NCBI RefSeq assembly: GCF_018760365.1
Contig: NZ_JAHIAB010000013.1
Span: 93,143 to 157,142 of the forward strand
Reading direction: 5' to 3'
Length of the DNA stretch: 64,000 bases
Origin: Pseudooceanicola endophyticus
GTDB taxonomy: Bacteria; Pseudomonadota; Alphaproteobacteria; Rhodobacterales; Rhodobacteraceae
The position numbers were made by a program, and so were the translations under genes. Below are positions 17,483 to 25,437 of this stretch, in pieces. The notes below the pieces were generated by a model. The model searched no databases and was not told the DNA's origin. It worked only from the letters and a program-made list of their open reading frames with translations. Position 1 is the stretch's first letter, and the number at the start of each line of letters is the position of its first letter.

Positions 17483-18448
17483 TTACTTGGTATAGGAGAC
17501 CGCGCCGGGCACGGCCTGTTCGAGGAATTGCGGCGACACGCCGGTCGCGAAGGTCACATCTCCCTGGCCGGTCCGGGCCAGGGAGCCCGCCACCTCGTCG
17601 AAACCGGTCTTCTCGTGGTCGCTCAGCGCCAGGGCGAACTTGATGTCGTCCAGCAGGCTGCGCATGGTCTTCTCGGGGGCGCGGGTGTGGCCGGCGGTGA
17701 TCCGGGCGGCCTCGTCGGGATTCCCGGCGATGAAGGTGCTGGCCTTTTCCAGAGCGCCCAGCACGGCGGTCACGGTCTCGGGGTGGGCCACTGCGAAGGC
17801 GGTGGAGGCCGCGATGTAGCCCGAGCCGCTGCGCTTGGCGGCGCTGTCGTCGGTCAGCACGTAATGCTTGCCGTCGCTGGTCGATTTCTCGGTGCCGTCG
17901 GCTCAGACGAAGGCGGCGTCTATGCGGCCCGAACCCAGGGAGGCGACGATTTCCATCAGGCTGGTGAAGCCGACGATCTGTACGTCATCTTCCGACAGCC
18001 CGTTCTCTTCGAGGTACTTCAGGGTGATCAGGTGCTCGGCGGTGCCGGTGGCCAGGCCGATCTTCTTGCCCTTCAGGCGGGCGGCGGTCTTGATGTCGTT
18101 GACGACCACCAGCTTGTGGAAGCCGGGGGCGGAATGGAAGATCCCCGCCAGCACCGTCATCTTGCCGCCACTCAGGCGGGTGACAATCGGAAAATCAAGC
18201 CCCACCGACATGTCCTCGCGCCCGATCAGCAGGCCGTCGTTGGCCTCCACGCCGATGGCGTAGGTGGTGCTCTCGGGCTTGATCTGGGCCTCGGCAAAGT
18301 AGCCCTTCTCGGCGGCCACCCAGATCTGGGACCCGGTGGTATAGGCGTCGACACCGAAGCGCACGGGGGTATCCTTGGCCAGCAACGGCTGGGCCAGGGT
18401 CAGGCCGAGGCCGACCATCAGGCCGCGCAAGAGGAGAGAAGTCTTCAT
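17483..18448 (-). pseudogene. Sulfate-ester/sulfonate ABC transporter binding protein with in-frame stop
   Basis: A periplasmic binding protein of the AtsR/SsuA/TauA type. A signal peptide is clear (MKTSLLLRGLMVGLGLTLAQ, then PLLA), followed by FGVDAYTTGSQIWVAAEKGYF (in parts) and the NMT1/ThiY-like core. After IDAAFV the frame meets TGA at 17903-17905, then continues in the same frame as ADGTEKSTSDGKHYVLTDD to a normal end. Trp (TGG) is the natural residue at this point, so a single transition explains it. The downstream 125-residue part has its own ATG at 17860 but would not make a useful protein. Its ATG overlaps the GntR stop. Confidence 0.85.
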
Positions 18449-19206
18449 TCGGAGTGCTCCATGTCGGATGTCGTCGTGGCAGTGGCGGGAAGGAAATGCA
18501 TCGCCGTCAGGTTCAGGGTCTGGCGGTTGTTGACGATCCGGGAGTTGTACCAGGACCGCGAGGCGAGAAGGACGCGGCCATCGCCCGAGCGCACGGTGGC
18601 GGTCCCGGCCAGGATCGCCTCACCCTCGGGCAGCTGCAGCAGGCCGCCGATCTCGTGGGTGGCGTTGACCGCACAGGCGCTGGTGATCAGCTGGGCGCCC
18701 TCGATGACGATGTGATCGCGCAGGGCCAGCAGGGCGTTCGGGCCGCTTTCGGGCTCGAAGGCCGCAAGCGGGATCTGCGGCGCGATGTAGTGATCGATCA
18801 GCACGCAGGGCGTGCCGTTGGCGCGGAACAGCCAGCGCATCCGGTCGATCTTCTGGCCCTCTTCCAGCCCCATCGGGCCGGCGACCTCGACCGGCGGCGG
18901 CGCCGGGCCGCGCTCAAGCTCGGTCAGGCCGGGGATCATGCAGGACTGTTCGATCAGCCGCCAGAACCCGGTGCCGGCGGCCATCGAATTGATGATCGGC
19001 GGTTCGGCCACGAAGGTGCCCACGCCACGGCGGCGGATCAGCATCCCCTTGGCCAGCAGGTCTGCATAGGCCTCGCGAACAGAGTTCCGGCTGAGCCCGA
19101 GGATCTGCGACAGCACGATCTCTGCCGGCAGGCGATCCCCCGCGGTCAGCCCCGCGGAACGGATGTAGTTGATGACGCGGTCGGTGGCGGTTTCCTGCAT
19201 GGGCAC
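18445..19206 (-). CDS. GntR-family regulator with UTRA effector domain (HutC subfamily)
   Basis: A 253-residue transcription factor. The N-terminal winged helix reads AGDRLPAEIVLSQILGLSRN followed by SVREAYADLLAKGMLIRRRG with the GVGTFVA wing end, the GntR hallmark. The rest (from about residue 90) fits the UTRA ligand-binding fold: RWLFRANGTPCVLIDHYIAP and an RSWYNSRIV end. It is the first gene of the ats-like operon, and its stop overlaps the binding-protein start as ATGA. A perfect 22-bp palindrome lies 4 bases before its start, so it probably represses its own operon and responds to a sulfate ester or product. The ligand is not known. Confidence 0.9.
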   Translation of the reverse strand: MPMQETATDRVINYIRSAGLTAGDRLPAEIVLSQILGLSRNSVREAYADLLAKGMLIRRRGVGTFVAEPPIINSMAAGTGFWRLIEQSCMIPGLTELERGPAPPPVEVAGPMGLEEGQKIDRMRWLFRANGTPCVLIDHYIAPQIPLAAFEPESGPNALLALRDHIVIEGAQLITSACAVNATHEIGGLLQLPEGEAILAGTATVRSGDGRVLLASRSWYNSRIVNNRQTLNLTAMHFLPATATTTSDMEHSE

Positions 19207-19210
19207 TCCG

Positions 19211-19232
19211 AGAGGTAGGACGTCCTACCTCT
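19211..19232. promoter_or_regulatory. Perfect 22-bp palindrome before the gntR gene
   Basis: The half-site AGAGGTAGGAC is followed at once by its exact complement, with no spacer. It ends 4 bases before the gntR start and lies between gntR and the divergent formylglycine-enzyme remnant. A GntR-family operator is the simplest reading. Confidence 0.75.
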
Positions 19233-19401
19233 GGAGGTTCTTCGCCTCCCCGAGTCAAAGTTCGCCCACGCCGCGCGCTGCGGGACCGGAAAGGATCGAG
19301 TCAGATGAGCTGTTGCAGCCCAAAAAACCGGGCAAAAGCCGAAAATGTCGCATGATCCGGCCAGGACGGCAGCCGCCCTGGCCCCCGCCGAACACCCGGA
19401 G

Positions 19402-20169
19402 ATGGCACGAATCCCCCCCGGGGCACTGGCAGATCGGCAGTGATGACCCCGATGTGAACCCCGGCGACGGCGAGGGCCCGGTGCGGCGGATCACCCGGCC
19501 CGGTTTCCTGATCGACCGCACCGCGGTCACAAATGCCCAGTGCGCCGCCTTCGTCCGCGCGACCGGCCACCGTAGCGAGGCCGAGCGCCTGGGCTGGTCC
19601 TTCGTCTTCCTCGCCCAGCTCTGGCCCGATGCGCAGGAGGCCACCGGCACCGCCGCGACGGTGGCATTTCCGGCCTGCGCGGGCGCGAGGATCATCCGGT
19701 GGTGCATGTGTCCTGGAACGATGCCTGGGCCTTCTGCCGCTTTGCCGGCAAGCGCCTTCCGGACGAAACGGAATGGGAAATCGCGGCGCGGGGCGGCCTG
19801 GAAGGGTCCCGCTTTCCCTGGGGCGATGCGCTGACCCCGGGCGGTCGGCACATGTGCAACATCTGGCAAGGCCATTTCCCGGTCGAGAACACCGGTGCCG
19901 ACGGGCACCTCGGCACGGCGCCGGCGGGCAGCTTTCCCCCGAACGGCTACGGCCTGTACAACATGGCGGGCAATGTCTGGGAATGGACCGGCTCGGACTG
20001 GGCCGAGGCGACGCCGGACCTGAAGGCGATGCGCGGCGGCTCCTACCTGTGCCATGCCTCCTACTGCAACCGCTACCGGGTCTCGGCCCGGACCGCCAAC
20101 ATGGTGCAGGCGACCTCAAGCCACCTGGGCTTCCGCTGCGCTGCGGATATCGCGGAGATAGGGCCCTGA
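19402..20169 (+). pseudogene. Formylglycine-generating enzyme (sulfatase-modifying factor), broken
   Basis: Remnant of the enzyme that converts the sulfatase Cys to formylglycine. The C-terminal half is well preserved ([31 protein letters not shown]) and keeps the catalytic pair in [15 protein letters not shown]. The N-terminal half (IGSDDPDVNPGDGEGPVRR, FLIDRTAVTNAQCAAFVRAT) is in a different frame, so at least one frameshift falls near 19660-19690. Roughly 20 residues expected there (the WW...HPEGP region) are missing. The likely start MARIPPG is in yet another register, separated by a C7/G4 run at about 19412-19422, so a second one-base insertion is probable; an upstream ATG at 19352 is the alternative. 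Without another copy elsewhere the sulfatase would stay unmodified. Confidence 0.82.
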
Positions 20170-20281
20170 CGGGGCGGTGAACTCCCCCTGCCTCCCATGG
20201 TCCACCCGGAGGATTTCCCGGCGGCAACCAGAGGCCCGAAGGGATCACGGACGGTCGATCGGATTAATTCTTGGGCGAAAT

Positions 20282-20296
20282 GCGCAAAATTTGCGC
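20282..20296. promoter_or_regulatory. 15-bp palindrome GCGCAAA-A-TTTGCGC
   Basis: Seven-base arms with a one-base centre, 249 bases before the dctP start. It is a possible regulator site. Confidence 0.4.
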
Positions 20297-20410
20297 TATC
20301 CTCGCGGCAGGAACGCCCGGCCTGACACGACGGCAGATCGCCGGCGTGATGCGCGCCACCGCGACCGAACAATCGCTAAAGCTGCGTCCGCAAAGCATTT
20401 ATGCCTTAGG

Positions 20411-20447
20411 GCGGGCTTTCATTCCATCATGGAATGAAAATGCCCGC
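20411..20447. promoter_or_regulatory. Nested palindrome, probable operator of the TRAP operon
   Basis: The perfect 11-bp core TTTCATTCCAT-C-ATGGAATGAAA is extended by outer arms GCGGGC/GCCCGC. The centre ATTCC-N5-GGAAT contains a T-N11-A arrangement, compatible with LysR-type binding. It lies 98 bases before the dctP start. Confidence 0.65.
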
Positions 20448-20544
20448 CGAACAATTCGCTTTTGTTGTCAGTCCCGAGGCGGAAATTTCCCCTCATCCCA
20501 CGAGCGCGGACACCATCGCGCCATCTGCAACAGGAGATCTTCCG

Positions 20545-21513
20545 ATGTTCACCCGCGGCCTCGCGCTTGCCCTGCTGACCGCCAGCCCCTCCCTTGCCCT
20601 CGCCGAGACCTGGGATCTGCCCCTGGCCTGGCCCGACGACAACTACATCAGCGTCAGCGCCGGCACCTTCGCCGACGACGTGCGCAAGGCCACCGACGGC
20701 CGGGTCGACATGGTGCTGCACACCGGCGGCTCGCTGGGCTTCAAGGGCCCCGAGATGCTGGGCACCATCCGCGACGGCCTGGTGCCGGTGGGCGACATGC
20801 TGCTGAACCAGCAGATCGGCGAGGAGCCGATGCTGGGCCTGACCTCTCTGCCCTACTTCCTGTCCTCCTTCGCCGAGCTGGAGCAGTTCGAAAGCTATTT
20901 TGAACCCGAGCTGGAAAAGATCATGGCGAAGAACAACCAGAAGCTGCTGTACACGATCCCCTGGCCGCAGCAGCAGATCTGGACCAAGACCCCCGTCAGC
21001 GACATCGCCAGCCTCGCCGGCATGAAGATCCGCTCCTATGACAAATCCTCGACCGAGGTCTTCTCTTCCGCCGGCATGGTCCCGGTGCAGCTGCCCTGGG
21101 GCGAGGTGATCCCCTCGCTTGCCGCCGGGGCCATCGACGCGGTCGCGACCTCTTCGCCCTCTGCCGTGGACGGTTCGTTCTGGGAATTCCTGGGCTATGG
21201 CTACCCGACCCGCCAGACCTGGAACATGAACGCCATGACCGTGAACCTCGACAGCTGGAACGGGCTGAGCGAAGCGGACCAGACGGCCATCCTCGACATC
21301 GCGCACAAGCTGCAGCCGACCTTCTGGCAGGCCGCCCAGGACGAGGATGCGAAGAACATGAAGACCCTCGCCGAGCATGGCCTGAAGCTTGAGCCGATCT
21401 CGGACGATCTGCGCGCCGAGCTGGCCAAGCGCGCCGCGCCGCTGCGCGAGGCGACGCTGAAGGAACTGGGTCCCGAGGCCCAGAAGATCGTCGACGGCTT
21501 CAAGCCCGAGTAA
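20545..21513 (+). CDS. dctP: TRAP transporter substrate-binding protein DctP
   Basis: A 322-residue periplasmic solute-binding protein of a TRAP transporter. A signal peptide MFTRGLALALLTASPSLALA is followed by ETWDLPLAWPDDNYIS, and the ligand domain carries the family's MKIRSYD (carboxylate-binding Arg) near residue 150 and PLPWGEV-like and AVDGSFWE segments. The start was moved from an ATG 111 bases upstream because CAGGAG precedes this one and it gives a proper signal peptide. It heads an operon with dctQ, dctM, an aminotransferase, an RraA-type aldolase and pxpBCA, which suggests an amino-acid-derived acid such as a 5-oxoproline relative as ligand. Confidence 0.92.
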   Translation: MFTRGLALALLTASPSLALAETWDLPLAWPDDNYISVSAGTFADDVRKATDGRVDMVLHTGGSLGFKGPEMLGTIRDGLVPVGDMLLNQQIGEEPMLGLTSLPYFLSSFAELEQFESYFEPELEKIMAKNNQKLLYTIPWPQQQIWTKTPVSDIASLAGMKIRSYDKSSTEVFSSAGMVPVQLPWGEVIPSLAAGAIDAVATSSPSAVDGSFWEFLGYGYPTRQTWNMNAMTVNLDSWNGLSEADQTAILDIAHKLQPTFWQAAQDEDAKNMKTLAEHGLKLEPISDDLRAELAKRAAPLREATLKELGPEAQKIVDGFKPE

Positions 21514-21522
21514 TGCCCTCCC

Positions 21523-21546
21523 GCGCGGCCCCTCCCCGGGCCGCGC
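21523..21546 (+). promoter_or_regulatory. Intercistronic hairpin between dctP and dctQ
   Basis: A 9-bp stem GCGCGGCCC with a CTCCCC loop lies directly after the dctP stop. It probably stabilises the dctP message or partly terminates, giving more binding protein than permease. Confidence 0.55.
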
Positions 21547-21566
21547 CCCTCCGAAGGAGTGCCCCC

Positions 21567-22085
21567 ATGCCGCTCATCCGCTTCGTGGACCGCCTGTCCT
21601 ACGCCCTTGCCCTTCTGTCCGGCATCGCGCTCTGCTCGGTCGCCCTGCTGATCGTGGCCGAGATCCTGCTGCGCAAATTCGCCGGGATCAGCCTGCATTT
21701 CCTGTGGGAGTACGGCGTCTTCGTGCACATGACGGCGGTCTTCCTGGGGGCCGGCTGGACGCTGCGCACCGGCGGGCACATCCGCGTCACCCTGCTGCGC
21801 GGCCTCTCTCCCCGCCTGTTCGAACTCTGGGCGACGCTGCTGGGCCTCGTCATTTCCTCGATGGTCAGCAATGCGCTGGTGCAGATGGCCTGGGGCTATA
21901 TCAAGTCCGGCCGCACCACCGGCACGACGACCAATACGCCGCTGGCGATCCCCGCGACCATCATGGCCTTCGGGGCCGTGCTGCTGACCGTGCAGATCGC
22001 CCTGCGCCTGCTCTCGATTGCCCTGGGCCGGGATCCCGAACTTGCCACCACCGGCGAGGATACCCCCGCCCCCATCATGGACTGA
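21567..22085 (+). CDS. dctQ: TRAP transporter small permease DctQ
   Basis: A 172-residue membrane protein with four hydrophobic segments (LSYALALLSGIALCSVALLI in part, YGVFVHMTAVFLGAGWTL, TLLGLVISSMVSNALVQM, TIMAFGAVLLTVQIALRLL). This is the usual topology of the small TRAP subunit that couples the binding protein and large permease. The start ATG has GAAGGAG 7 bases upstream; an in-frame ATG 54 bases earlier would precede the hairpin region and is rejected. It ends 4 bases before the GTG of dctM. Confidence 0.9.
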   Translation: MPLIRFVDRLSYALALLSGIALCSVALLIVAEILLRKFAGISLHFLWEYGVFVHMTAVFLGAGWTLRTGGHIRVTLLRGLSPRLFELWATLLGLVISSMVSNALVQMAWGYIKSGRTTGTTTNTPLAIPATIMAFGAVLLTVQIALRLLSIALGRDPELATTGEDTPAPIMD

Positions 22086-22089
22086 GACC

Positions 22090-23397
22090 GTGACCCCTAC
22101 CCTTATCGTCCCCTTCCTCATCCTGATCGCGATCCTGGGCTCCGGTGTCTGGGTAGGCCTGGGGCTTGCCGGCATCGGCATCTTCAGCCTGGAAATCTTC
22201 CGCAACATGCCGGTGGAAAAGCTGCTGGCGCAGTCGATGTGGAACGGTCTTTCGTCGGCGGAACTACTGGCGCTGCCGCTGTTCATCCTGATGGCGGAAC
22301 TGCTGTTCCGCTCGAAATTCATCGACGGCGTCTTTGGCGCGCTGGAGCCCTGGCTGCGCAACCTGCCCGGCGGCCTGCTGCATACCAACATCATCGGCTG
22401 CGCCCTTTTCGCGCTGATCTCGGGCTCTTCCGCCGCCACCACCACCTCCATCGGGCGGATCACCGTGCAGGAGCTGAAATCGCGCGGCTATTCCGAGCGG
22501 CTCTCCATCGGCACGCTGGCGGGCGCCGGGACGCTCGGGTTCCTGATCCCGCCCTCGACCATCATGATCGTCTATGGCGTGCTGTCGCAGACCTCGGTGC
22601 TGAAGCTCTTTGCTGCCGGGATCCTGCCGGGGCTGCTGCTGTCAGCCTGCTTCATGGGCTATGTCGCGGTGCGCGCCTGGATCGATCCCGCGATCACCGG
22701 CACCTCGGAACCCGTCACGCGGTCCGAGCTGTGGCGCCAGCGGCTGTCGAAACTGCCCCAGCTGCTGCCCTTCCTGCTGCTGATTCTGGCGATCCTGGGG
22801 TCAATGTACGGCGGACTGGCCAGCCCGACCGAGGCCGCCGCCTTCGCCGTCTTCGCCACCGCCATCATCATGGCCTTCGAACGCACGCTGACGCTTTCGA
22901 CCCTGCGCGACGCCGCCATCGGCACCGCGCGCACCGTTTCGATGCTGGGGCTGATCATCGCCTCGGCCTCCTTCCTGTCGGTGACCATGGGCTTTCTGGG
23001 AATGCCGCGCGCCGTCTCGGCCTTCGTCGGCAGCCTGCATCTGGCCCCGCTGGTGCTGATCCTGCTGCTGATCGTGATCTACATCGTGCTGGGCAGTTTC
23101 CTGGAAGGCATGTCGCTGATCGTCATGACCCTGCCCATCGTGCTGCCCCTGGTCGAGGCCGCGGGCTACGACAAGGTCTGGTTCGGCGTCTTCCTGATCC
23201 TGATGGTCGAACTTGCCCAGATCTCACCGCCCGTGGGCATGAACCTCTTCGTGCTGCAGGGCCTGACGGGCAAGCCGCTGTCGCAGATCGTGCGCGCCGC
23301 GCTGCCCTTCTTCACCCTGATGATGCTTTTCGTGGTGCTGCTCGCGGTCTTCCCCGGCGTCGTGACCGGCCTGCCCGCGCTGCTGCTGGGGCCCTGA
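22090..23397 (+). CDS. dctM: TRAP transporter large permease DctM
   Basis: A 435-residue Na+-coupled large TRAP permease with about twelve hydrophobic segments. Family hallmarks are LALPLFILMAELLFRSKFID, FALISGSSAATTTSIGRI, FLIPPSTIMIVYG and ISPPVGMNLFVLQG. It begins with GTG (MTPTLIVPFLIL), 4 bases after dctQ; in-frame ATG codons upstream would overlap dctQ. A gap of about 80 bases with AAGGACCCC separates it from the aminotransferase. Confidence 0.93.
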   Translation: MTPTLIVPFLILIAILGSGVWVGLGLAGIGIFSLEIFRNMPVEKLLAQSMWNGLSSAELLALPLFILMAELLFRSKFIDGVFGALEPWLRNLPGGLLHTNIIGCALFALISGSSAATTTSIGRITVQELKSRGYSERLSIGTLAGAGTLGFLIPPSTIMIVYGVLSQTSVLKLFAAGILPGLLLSACFMGYVAVRAWIDPAITGTSEPVTRSELWRQRLSKLPQLLPFLLLILAILGSMYGGLASPTEAAAFAVFATAIIMAFERTLTLSTLRDAAIGTARTVSMLGLIIASASFLSVTMGFLGMPRAVSAFVGSLHLAPLVLILLLIVIYIVLGSFLEGMSLIVMTLPIVLPLVEAAGYDKVWFGVFLILMVELAQISPPVGMNLFVLQGLTGKPLSQIVRAALPFFTLMMLFVVLLAVFPGVVTGLPALLLGP

Positions 23398-23478
23398 GCC
23401 GGCCCCGCACCACTCCCCCCCAATTTCCCGGATGACGGCGACAGCCGATCCCGTCGTCCTGCCCAGAAGGACCCCGAC

Positions 23479-24699
23479 ATGACCATTTCCCTGTCCAACA
23501 AGATCCGCCAGCTGCGCCCCTCGCCCAGCATCGCGGCCAAGCAGCGCGTGAACGAGCTGCAGGCCCAGGGGCGCCGGGTCCTCGACTTCTGCCTGGGAGA
23601 GCCGGATTTCGACACCCCCGCGCATATCATCGAGGCCGCCATTTCGGCGATGTGCTCGGGCGATACCCATTACACCGGCTCGCAGGGCATTCCGGCGCTG
23701 CGCCGGGCGATTGCCGACAAGCTGCGCCAACAGAACGGTGCGGAATACGACCCCTCCGAGATCGTCGTGGGCATCGGCGCCAAGCAGCTGATCTTCGAGG
23801 TTTTCGCGGCCTCCCTGTCCGAGGGGGACGAGGTGATCATCCCCGCGCCCTGCTGGGTCAGCTATCCCGATATCGTCAAGGTCAACGGCGGCACCCCGGT
23901 GATCCTGCCCTGCACCGCCGAAACGGGCTTCAAGCTGAGCGCCCCGGCACTTGAGGCCGCGATCACCCCGCGCACCCGCTGGCTGGTCATCAACTCTCCG
24001 TCGAACCCCACCGGCGCGGTCTATACCCGCGACGAATGGCTGGCCCTGGCCGAGGTTCTGGAACGCCACCCCGATGTCGCCCTGATGACCGACGAGATCT
24101 ACGAGCTGGTCTCTTATGACGGCATCCGCAACCTGACGCCGGTCGCCGTGGCCCCCGCCCTGCGGGAGCGCTGCGTGATCATCAACGGGCTGTCGAAGGC
24201 CTATGCGATGACCGGCTGGCGGGTGGGCTATGCCGCCGGCCCCGCACCGCTGATCGCCGCCGTGACCAAGCTGCTGGGCCAAAGCACCACCTGCGCCTGC
24301 GCCTTCGCCCAGACCGCCGCCGTGGCTGCGCTGACCGGCCCGCAAGATCCGGTGGCCGAAATGAACGCCATCTACGCCGAACGCCGCGCCCTGCTGGTCG
24401 AGGGGTTGAACGCGCTGCCGGGCGTGACCTGCACCGCCCCCGATGCCGCCTTCTACGTCTTCCCCGATGTCTCGGCCCTGATCGGCGCGCGCACCCCGGA
24501 GGGAGGCGTGATCGCTTCCGACCTCGACCTGGTGGGCTACCTGCTGGAGGCCGCCTCGGTCGCGGTGATGGACGGCACCTCCTACGGCAGCCCGGGCTTC
24601 CTGCGGCTGTCCTTCGCCACCGACACCGACACGATCCGCGAGGGGCTTTCGGCGATGCGCCGCGCCCTCTCGGCCCTCAGCCTGAAGGAAACCGCCTGA
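23479..24699 (+). CDS. PLP-dependent aminotransferase, class I (aspartate aminotransferase-like)
   Basis: A 406-residue fold-type I aminotransferase. Lys 240 in NGLSKAYAMTGWRVG is the Schiff-base lysine, Asp 205 in MTDEIYE binds the pyridinium nitrogen, and the SPSNPTGAVY segment holds the conserved Asn-Pro-Thr-Gly at 176-179. It is the first enzyme gene after the TRAP genes, and its TGA overlaps the RraA-type gene start by one base. Together with that aldolase and the 5-oxoprolinase genes, a role in deaminating glutamate or a substituted glutamate to a 2-oxo acid is a reasonable inference. Confidence 0.92.
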   Translation: MTISLSNKIRQLRPSPSIAAKQRVNELQAQGRRVLDFCLGEPDFDTPAHIIEAAISAMCSGDTHYTGSQGIPALRRAIADKLRQQNGAEYDPSEIVVGIGAKQLIFEVFAASLSEGDEVIIPAPCWVSYPDIVKVNGGTPVILPCTAETGFKLSAPALEAAITPRTRWLVINSPSNPTGAVYTRDEWLALAEVLERHPDVALMTDEIYELVSYDGIRNLTPVAVAPALRERCVIINGLSKAYAMTGWRVGYAAGPAPLIAAVTKLLGQSTTCACAFAQTAAVAALTGPQDPVAEMNAIYAERRALLVEGLNALPGVTCTAPDAAFYVFPDVSALIGARTPEGGVIASDLDLVGYLLEAASVAVMDGTSYGSPGFLRLSFATDTDTIREGLSAMRRALSALSLKETA

Positions 24700-25316
24700 T
24701 GTCCATGACCGAGACCCAGATCGACGCCCTGGTGAAGGGCTTCGCCACCTGCGCCGTTGCCAATGTCAGCGACAACCTGAACCGGATGGTCGGGGCGCGC
24801 GGCCTGCTGCCCTATCACCGGGGCGGCAGCATGTGCGGGCGGGCGCTGACCGTGCGCACCGCGCCGGGCGACAATGCCGCCATCCACCGCGCCTTCGATC
24901 AGGTGCGCCCGGGCGACGTGGTGGTGGTGGATGGTGCGGGTTACCTCGACCGTGCCCTGACCGGCGGCATCATGGCCGCCATCGCACGTTCGCGCGGCGC
25001 GGTCGGGCTGGTCGTCGACGGTGCCATCCGTGATGTCGAGGAAATCGCGGCGGGCGACTTTCCCGTCTTCGCGCGCGGCATCAGCCACCTCGGCCCCTAC
25101 AAGAACGGCCCCGGAGAGATCGGCGTGCCGGTCAGCATCGGCGGTATGCTGGTGTCGCCGGGCGACATCGTGCTGGGGGATGCCGACGGCATCGTCGCCT
25201 TCGCGCCCGCAATCGGCCCCACCCTGCTGGAGGCAACCCGCGCCCAGGCCCGCAAGGAGGCCGAGATCATGGCCCAGATCGCCGCCGGCACCTATATCGG
25301 CGCCTATGCGAAGTGA
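24699..25316 (+). CDS. RraA-family aldolase/decarboxylase (HMG/CHA aldolase-like)
   Basis: A 205-residue protein of the RraA fold. Class II members cleave 4-hydroxy-4-methyl-2-oxoglutarate, 4-carboxy-4-hydroxy-2-oxoadipate or related acids to pyruvate, and decarboxylate oxaloacetate. The motif GLVVDGAIRDVEEI has Arg 111 and Asp 112 in the position of the substrate- and metal-binding pair of the catalytic members, and GDVVVVDGAG is the second conserved loop. Its ATG overlaps the aminotransferase stop. Placed after an aminotransferase, it would suit cleavage of a 4-hydroxy-2-oxo acid made by transamination. A non-catalytic RraA role is less likely. Confidence 0.85.
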   Translation: MSMTETQIDALVKGFATCAVANVSDNLNRMVGARGLLPYHRGGSMCGRALTVRTAPGDNAAIHRAFDQVRPGDVVVVDGAGYLDRALTGGIMAAIARSRGAVGLVVDGAIRDVEEIAAGDFPVFARGISHLGPYKNGPGEIGVPVSIGGMLVSPGDIVLGDADGIVAFAPAIGPTLLEATRAQARKEAEIMAQIAAGTYIGAYAK

Positions 25317-25323
25317 GGGCCCG

Positions 25324-25437
25324 ATGACAAGCGACCTCAGGGACCTGCCCGAACGCGCGGCGCCGATCATTGCCGGCCTTGCCGCCGCGCCGCAAGCCTG
25401 TCGATGCCTCCGGCAGAGGATCCGGGCCGATGGCTGA
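25324..25437 (+). CDS. Possible 37-residue ORF coupled to pxpB
   Basis: A short frame with TGAGGG just upstream of its ATG and a stop that overlaps the pxpB start by 8 bases. It begins MTSDLRDLPERAAPII. I recognise no family. It may be a translational coupling leader, a remnant of a deleted gene, or chance. Confidence 0.3.
   Translation: MTSDLRDLPERAAPIIAGLAAAPQACRCLRQRIRADG

Larger units (their letters stand above)
20170..20544. other. Intergenic promoter region of the first TRAP operon
   Basis: No gene seen. The region is AT-richer than its surroundings from about 20260 to 20480 and carries two palindromes (listed separately) ahead of the TRAP/aminotransferase/5-oxoprolinase operon. Confidence 0.5.

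Noticed and set aside
17903..17905. Selenocysteine or programmed recoding at the TGA in the binding protein
   Set aside because: No SECIS-like structure or Cys-containing relative comes to mind; a Trp to stop transition in a module with other lesions is simpler.
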